Assembly (NCBI GenBank): GCA_029881615.1
Contig: JAOUMF010000161.1
Span: 1 to 5,645 of the forward strand
Source: Alphaproteobacteria bacterium
Lineage (GTDB): Bacteria > Pseudomonadota > Alphaproteobacteria > UBA8366 > JADFVY01
Length of the DNA stretch: 5,645 bases
Direction: 5' to 3'
How positions within the stretch are numbered: the stretch's first letter is position 1; each line of letters starts with the position of its first letter. This document shows positions 1-5,645 of the stretch, in pieces. The position numbers and the translations under genes were made by a program. The notes beneath the pieces were generated by a model. That model was not told where the DNA came from. It did not search any database and saw nothing but the letters and a program-made list of their open reading frames with translations.

Positions 1-748
1 TGGATGGCGACGCCATATCGCGCGCCTCCATGGGGTCGGCTTCGAAAGCGGCCCGTCCGGCCTCGATGCCTTGTGCGAAGGCTCGGGCCATGCGAACCGG
101 ATCGCCCGCCCTGGCGACGGCCGTATTCAACAATACCGCGTCATAACCCAGTTCCATGGCTTGCGCCGCATGCGAAGGAAGCCCCAACCCGGCGTCGATC
201 ACCAACGGGATATCGGGGAAATGCGCCCGCAAAGCCCGCAGCCCGAATGGATTGTTGAGTCCCCTGCCCGACCCGATCGGCGCCCCCCACGGCATCAACA
301 CTCGGCAACCGGCCGCCACGAGCCGCTCGGCCACTACCAGATCTTCCGTCATGTAAGGGAACACCGCAAACCCGTCATCACACAGAATTCTCGCTGCCTC
401 GACCAGCCCGAAAACATCCGGCTGAAGCGTATCGCTCTCGCCGATAACCTCCAGCTTGATCCAGTTGGTGCCGAACAGCTCGCGCGCCATATGGGCCGTG
501 GTGACGGCTTCCTTGACGGTATGGCAGCCGGCCGTATTGGGCAGGACCCGCAGCCCCATATCGCGGACGAGCGACCAGAACCCCTCGCCCGCACCGCCAC
601 TACCACCGCCGCCGGATTCGCGCCGCAGCGCCGCCGTGACGACCTCGGCGCCGGACTCTTCAATGGCCCGCGCCAGAATAGCCGGCGAGGGATATTGCGC
701 GGTGCCCAGCATAAGCCTGGACTTCAATGTGACGTCGTATAGCTTCAT
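1..748 (-). CDS. thiG: Thiazole synthase ThiG (C-terminus cut by window edge)
   Basis: ThiG condenses 1-deoxy-D-xylulose 5-phosphate, the imine made by ThiO and sulfur carried on ThiS-thiocarboxylate into the thiazole phosphate of thiamine; it is a cytoplasmic TIM barrel. The ATG at 748-746 gives 249 readable residues with no stop before the edge. The family is usually about 255-260 residues, so only roughly ten are missing. Visible hallmarks are [10 protein letters not shown] (13-22), the NWIKLEVIG segment whose K98 is the expected Schiff-base lysine for DXP, TLQPD (107-111), and the phosphate-binding stretches [12 protein letters not shown] and [11 protein letters not shown], followed by [13 protein letters not shown] glycine-rich run (46-56) sits between RRE and FW. 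The start lies 5 bp after the thiS stop. The purine-rich codons for the ThiS GG tail can serve as its ribosome binding site, so translation is probably coupled. The annotation is secure; only the end is unknown. Confidence 0.97.
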   Translation of the reverse strand, partial: MKLYDVTLKSRLMLGTAQYPSPAILARAIEESGAEVVTAALRRESGGGGSGGAGEGFWSLVRDMGLRVLPNTAGCHTVKEAVTTAHMARELFGTNWIKLEVIGESDTLQPDVFGLVEAARILCDDGFAVFPYMTEDLVVAERLVAAGCRVLMPWGAPIGSGRGLNNPFGLRALRAHFPDIPLVIDAGLGLPSHAAQAMELGYDAVLLNTAVARAGDPVRMARAFAQGIEAGRAAFEADPMEARDMASPS

Positions 749-753
749 GCCCG

Positions 754-951
754 TCACCCACCCTGCATAGGGCACAAGACCTCAAGCCGGTCGCCCTCGG
801 CAAGACACTGCGCCGCCCGCGACACTGCCGGCACGAACTCGCCATTAACGGCGGTGGCGACCATGGTTCCGTCGAAACGCAATTCCTCCAGAACATGCGC
901 GACATTGTGCGCGGCAACGTTATGCATTTTCCCGTTCACGCTGATTTTCAT
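754..951 (-). CDS. thiS: Sulfur carrier protein ThiS
   Basis: This is a 65-residue ubiquitin-fold (beta-grasp) sulfur carrier. In the known pathway its C-terminal glycine is adenylated by ThiF and converted to a thiocarboxylate, which donates sulfur to ThiG. The sequence begins MKISVNGK, has the typical [13 protein letters not shown] core (29-41), and ends PMQGG, the di-glycine tail that defines the family; length is normal. The start ATG (951-949) lies inside the end of thiO, so the two genes overlap by 32 bp in different frames. A good ribosome binding site, GGAGA at 962-958, is embedded in thiO codons 7 bases before the ATG, and this decides the start. Its stop is 5 bp before thiG. No thiF is in the window, so adenylation must be done by a protein encoded elsewhere. 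Confidence 0.96.
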   Translation of the reverse strand: MKISVNGKMHNVAAHNVAHVLEELRFDGTMVATAVNGEFVPAVSRAAQCLAEGDRLEVLCPMQGG

Positions 952-1936
952 CCATCATCTCCGGAACATGAGTTTCATCCAGAATAGCCTCGGCCGTCAT
1001 GCGGGCCAGCGCCGGTGCCAGCAGGTAACCGTGCCGGTACAGACCATTGACATGGATTACCCGACCGCGGCGCCTGATGCGCGGCAGATTGTCGGCAAAG
1101 GCAGGGCGGACATCGGTACCGATTTCGACGATCTCGGCCTCGCCGAAGGCTGGGTGAAGGGCATAAGCCCCACCCAGAAGCTCCATCATCGAGCGGGCGG
1201 TGATCCGATAGCGTTCGTCGCTTTCGATCATGGTCGCGCCGATCATGAACAGTCCATCGCCGCGCGGCACGATATAGAGAGGAATGCGCGGATGGAGCAT
1301 CCGGACCGGCCGGTCGAGCGTGACATCGTGCGACCGGATCAACAACATCTCGCCCTTAACGCCACGCAGGTCGGGCAGGCTATCGCGTGCGGCCAGCCCC
1401 CGGCAATCGATGGTCCAGTCCGCTTCCGCCTCTGCCTCTTCAAGAGATGTTTCGACACCGAATCTAATGGCGACCTTCATCTCCGTCAGCTTTTGGGAAA
1501 GTGTCGTTAAAGCGGCCCGCGGATCAAGATGGGCTTCGCGCGAAAAAAACAGCGCCCGTTGGAAACGTCCGCCCAGATCGGGTTCCAGTTCCGCGATCCG
1601 GTTCCCGCCGATCTGTTCATACCCCTCTGTCCGGCGGGCAAAACGGTCAAGATCAGGCACATCGCGCGGCTGGGCCACGACAAGGGTGCCGTTCTCAACC
1701 ACACCGGGACAGTGCCGGGCCCACCAACCGATCGCTTCGCGGCCGAGACGCAGGACAGGCTCTTCCGCATTTTCGAACTCGCACCAGGGCGCCAGCATAC
1801 CGCCCGCGTACCACGAGCAGGACTTCGCCCCGATTTCCTCGCCCTGATCAACAACCTCAACGGCAATACCGCGCTCGGCAAGTTCGACCGCGCAGGCGAG
1901 GCCGGCGACGCCGGCCCCGATTACGGTGACTTTCAT
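920..1936 (-). CDS. thiO: Glycine oxidase ThiO (FAD-dependent)
   Basis: ThiO oxidises glycine with O2 to iminoacetic acid (dehydroglycine) and H2O2, supplying the C2-N3 unit of the thiazole in place of the anaerobic tyrosine lyase ThiH. The 338-residue product starts MKVTVIGAGVAGLA; G7, G9 and G12 form the FAD-binding Rossmann motif, and D30 ends its second strand. SWYAGGMLAPWCE (41-53) is a signature of the proteobacterial ThiO branch of the DAO family. Near the C-terminus, DVRPAFADNLPRI and GLYRHGYLLAPA carry the two arginines expected to bind the substrate carboxylate and close the active site, by family analogy. The frame is open far upstream into thiC, but the ATG at 1936 is chosen because the Rossmann motif begins there and GGAG lies 7 bases before it, inside the last thiC codons. 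It starts 4 bp after thiC and overlaps thiS by 32 bp. Its presence implies aerobic thiazole synthesis. Confidence 0.95.
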   Translation of the reverse strand: MKVTVIGAGVAGLACAVELAERGIAVEVVDQGEEIGAKSCSWYAGGMLAPWCEFENAEEPVLRLGREAIGWWARHCPGVVENGTLVVAQPRDVPDLDRFARRTEGYEQIGGNRIAELEPDLGGRFQRALFFSREAHLDPRAALTTLSQKLTEMKVAIRFGVETSLEEAEAEADWTIDCRGLAARDSLPDLRGVKGEMLLIRSHDVTLDRPVRMLHPRIPLYIVPRGDGLFMIGATMIESDERYRITARSMMELLGGAYALHPAFGEAEIVEIGTDVRPAFADNLPRIRRRGRVIHVNGLYRHGYLLAPALARMTAEAILDETHVPEMMDENQRERENA

Positions 1937-1940
1937 GACC

Positions 1941-3969
<2,029 letters not shown>

Positions 3970-3975
3970 TCGATA

Positions 3976-4004
3976 CTACTAAGCTCGCCTCATGAAACGG
4001 TCAA
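3976..4004 (-). promoter_or_regulatory. Probable sigma-70-type promoter of the thi operon
   Basis: A CTTGACC -35 region (TTGACC at 4004-3999, a close match to TTGACA) is followed after 17 bases by TAGTAG (3981-3976) as a weak -10. An alternative -10, TAGTAT (3978-3973), would need a 20-base spacer. Transcription would begin near 3969, exactly where the 5' strand of riboswitch helix P1 starts, which is strong positional support. The -10 is poor against the consensus, as is common in alphaproteobacteria. Confidence 0.6.
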
Positions 4005-4032
4005 GAGGCCGGAAAATAATTATTCGATCGCC

Positions 4033-4257
4033 CTATTCCTGGCTCGCGGGCTCCTTCCAGCCGCCCTTGTTGCCGCAACGCACACAGCGGATAAGCGTGA
4101 ATATCTGGTCCCAATTCGCATCCTTTGCCAGGTAGTCCAGCAAAACGCGCAGGGCCTTGTCCCTGTCGGGCATCCCATACATTTTCGCGGCGTAGTCCAG
4201 CATTTTTACCGCGTCGTCCTGAACCTCGAACGTTACCGAAATCTTGTCGCCTGCCAT
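4033..4257 (-). CDS. Small ribbon-helix-helix-like protein with CxxC tail (hypothetical)
   Basis: I do not recognise a named family for this 74-residue protein. Residues 4-11 (DKISVTFEV region) look like a single beta strand, followed by two predicted helices (about 13-27 and 31-44) separated by the turn MPDRDK. That is the length and order of the MetJ/Arc/CopG ribbon-helix-helix fold, in which the strand pairs in a dimer and contacts DNA. After it come an aromatic stretch, IRCVRCGNKGGW with C58 and C61, and a charged tail. One CxxC could form half of a zinc or metal site completed across a dimer. It begins 93 bp after the Rieske gene on the same strand, preceded by GAGGG 9 bases upstream, and ends before the thiC promoter. 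It could be co-transcribed with the Rieske gene. A real gene is likely given the protein-like composition and site; DNA binding is inferred. Confidence 0.75.
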   Translation of the reverse strand: MAGDKISVTFEVQDDAVKMLDYAAKMYGMPDRDKALRVLLDYLAKDANWDQIFTLIRCVRCGNKGGWKEPASQE

Positions 4258-4350
4258 CTGACCATACCCTCTATATTTTGAATTTTGCCGCCACCACGAT
4301 GATTGCGTTCCATTTATGTAACCCGGACCGCCGCCAAATCCATAACCTGA

Positions 4351-5517
4351 CTATTCTTCCCCCATGGCCTCCCGGTACCAGCGGTAAAACAGGGAAAGAT
4401 AATGTTCCTCGGGCATCAGCACGCCGTGCCGGTGCGGCAACGCGTGCAGCCCCTTCTGGTTCAATGCCGAAATATCGCCATCCTGTTCCATCACCAGCGT
4501 TCCGAAATCGACCACATTGGCCATATCGAAGGACGGGTCGGCCAGCGTCGCGGCCGGGAACAGCCATTCGGCTCGCAGTTCGGTCTGTTCCGGCCCCAGC
4601 GGCAACAGACGCACGATGCGCATATAATCAGGATGGGCCGCGATATAGACCGAGGGCGTGTTCACATAATAACGCGCGCCGGCCGCCCGCTCGGCCTCGC
4701 TCAACCCCTCGAAACGCGCACCGTGAATGCGGGCATCCATCGACCAGGTCTCCGCGCCCTCGCGCATGCCGCCCCGATATTTAGGGTCCGGCGAATTTTC
4801 GTTCTCGCGCCAGTCGGGATCGTCCTCGGGCAGGATAGTGCGGCGTTTGTAGATCGGCACCAGCGCCGACAGCTCGGGATGCACGGTCGGACAATGCAGG
4901 CATTCGTTGAAATTTTCCCAGAATCCCTTCCAGTTACAGTCCACTATCTTGCGCCATGTATGGCCGGTCACCAGGTCCGCCAGCGGCCAGCTTTCCGTAT
5001 AATCGGAACCGCCGCGCAGGGCCTCCAGCTCGGCGGGTGGGTCGTCGGCCAGACAGACAAAGACACAGCCGCGCCATTCCTTTACCGCCACGGAATAAAG
5101 CGGATAATCCTCCTTGCTGAAGTCCGGTGCCTCGGACAGCGAACTGGTGCCCAGCAGGTTGCCCTGAAAGTCGTAACTCCATTGATGATAGGGGCAGACC
5201 ACCGCCCTGGCGCGAAACCGGCCCTCATGCTCGGCACATAGCCGCGAGCCGCGGTGGCGGCAGGTATTGTGGAAGGCCCTTATAACGCCCTCGCCGTCGC
5301 GCAGCAGCAGGATCGACTGGTCGCCGATGGTCTCTGTCCGGAAAGCGCCCTGTTCAGCCAGCGCATCCGCGCGGCAGAGATAGACCCATTGACGGTACCA
5401 GATATTCGACAGTTCCCGCCGGTAGATCGCCGGGTCGTAATAGGCCTCGGCCGGCAGGGTTTTCTCCACCGATTTAAGCCCCGCGAAATCCTCGTCGCCG
5501 ATTAGTTTCTTCACCAT
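4351..5517 (-). CDS. Rieske non-heme iron oxygenase, alpha subunit (GbcA/CntA-like, substrate unknown)
   Basis: This is a cytoplasmic oxygenase that would use O2 and electrons from a separate reductase for hydroxylation or oxidative demethylation. The 388-residue protein has an N-terminal Rieske [2Fe-2S] domain, C86-x-H88 and C108-x2-H111 (CRHRG and CPYHQW), and a C-terminal catalytic domain with mononuclear iron ligands H208 and H213 (NECLHCPTVH) and probably D346 (MEQDGD). The residue that bridges the two metal centres between subunits is E205 rather than the usual Asp; Glu there is known from carnitine monooxygenase CntA and seen in glycine-betaine oxygenase GbcA, favouring a quaternary-amine-type substrate. 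This is inference; the gene could act on another compound. I chose ATG 5517 because GGGAGGG (5532-5526) lies 8 bases upstream; a TTG at 5538 would place that site inside the gene. No ferredoxin or reductase gene is adjacent. The 74-residue ORF follows by 93 bp. Confidence 0.93.
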   Translation of the reverse strand: MVKKLIGDEDFAGLKSVEKTLPAEAYYDPAIYRRELSNIWYRQWVYLCRADALAEQGAFRTETIGDQSILLLRDGEGVIRAFHNTCRHRGSRLCAEHEGRFRARAVVCPYHQWSYDFQGNLLGTSSLSEAPDFSKEDYPLYSVAVKEWRGCVFVCLADDPPAELEALRGGSDYTESWPLADLVTGHTWRKIVDCNWKGFWENFNECLHCPTVHPELSALVPIYKRRTILPEDDPDWRENENSPDPKYRGGMREGAETWSMDARIHGARFEGLSEAERAAGARYYVNTPSVYIAAHPDYMRIVRLLPLGPEQTELRAEWLFPAATLADPSFDMANVVDFGTLVMEQDGDISALNQKGLHALPHRHGVLMPEEHYLSLFYRWYREAMGEE

Positions 5518-5606
5518 GACACCTACCCTCCCGTTCAAGTCATTTTCAGCAACGGTAAGCCAAAGCCGGGTAGCTTGGAAGTCTTTCTCCGCCGGACCAC
5601 CGACAT

Positions 5607-5641
5607 AAAAAATCCCCTCGCGGCGGCGCCGGAGGGGATTT
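5607..5641 (-). terminator. Rho-independent terminator of an upstream minus-strand gene
   Basis: Bases 5610-5619 and 5632-5641 form a perfect 10-bp stem (AAATCCCCTC / GAGGGGATTT) around a 12-base GC-rich loop. On the minus strand the stem is followed by a run of six T (5612-5607), the classic intrinsic terminator. It should end a gene lying to the right of the window and so isolates the Rieske gene from it. On the plus strand only three T follow, so it is at best weakly bidirectional. The Rieske gene therefore needs its own promoter between about 5606 and 5533; I found no convincing -35/-10 pair there. Confidence 0.88.
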
Positions 5642-5645
5642 CGAA

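Noticed and set aside
1..258. Short plus-strand open frames at the left edge
   Set aside because: They are antisense to the thiG reading frame, which is continuous and motif-rich from 748 to the edge.
4402..5241. Plus-strand open frame of 279 codons opposite the Rieske gene
   Set aside because: Shadow of the GC-rich minus-strand coding frame; no recognisable motif, and the minus frame has all Rieske and iron ligands.
4033..5517. A joint pathway: Rieske demethylation of betaine to glycine feeding ThiO
   Set aside because: Chemically imaginable, but the two units are separated by a promoter and riboswitch, the oxygenase substrate is unknown, and cellular glycine needs no such source.

Overview
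The window reads as a stretch of chromosome from an alphaproteobacterium. All recognisable genes lie on the minus strand, so transcription runs from the right end to the left. The case for Alphaproteobacteria rests on the thiC-thiO-thiS-thiG order (the arrangement described for the Rhizobium thiCOSGE operon), on the alphaproteobacterial look of the ThiO and ThiG sequences, on a CTTGAC-type -35 box, and on moderately GC-rich coding DNA. The genus cannot be told from the sequence.

Right part (5645 to 4033). An intrinsic terminator for an unseen minus-strand gene (5607-5641) is followed by a complete Rieske non-heme iron oxygenase alpha subunit (5517-4351). Its bridging residue is Glu, as in oxygenases acting on quaternary amines. 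Next comes a 74-residue protein with a ribbon-helix-helix-like N-terminus and a CxxC tail (4257-4033). No reductase partner for the oxygenase is visible.

Middle (4004 to 3744). A likely sigma-70-type promoter starts a long leader that opens with a textbook TPP riboswitch (3969-3859). Downstream of it, a 9-bp hairpin buries the thiC Shine-Dalgarno sequence. A 10-nt segment of the aptamer is perfectly complementary to a leader segment overlapping the 5' arm of that hairpin. This gives a concrete, testable switching model: without TPP the two 10-mers pair and the ribosome binding site is free; with TPP the aptamer folds and the hairpin closes it.

Left part (3743 to 1). The thiamine biosynthesis operon contains thiC (pyrimidine synthase), thiO (glycine oxidase supplying the imine), thiS (sulfur carrier) and thiG (thiazole synthase, cut by the window edge about ten residues before its usual end). 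The genes are packed with 4-bp, overlapping (32-bp) and 5-bp junctions, indicating one translationally coupled mRNA. ThiC makes HMP-P; ThiO, ThiS and ThiG make the thiazole half; thiE would be expected just beyond the left edge. Apart from the detailed riboswitch mechanism and the two less understood genes on the right, this is a conventional region, and I see no evidence of a wholly new system, mobile element, CRISPR array or RNA gene.
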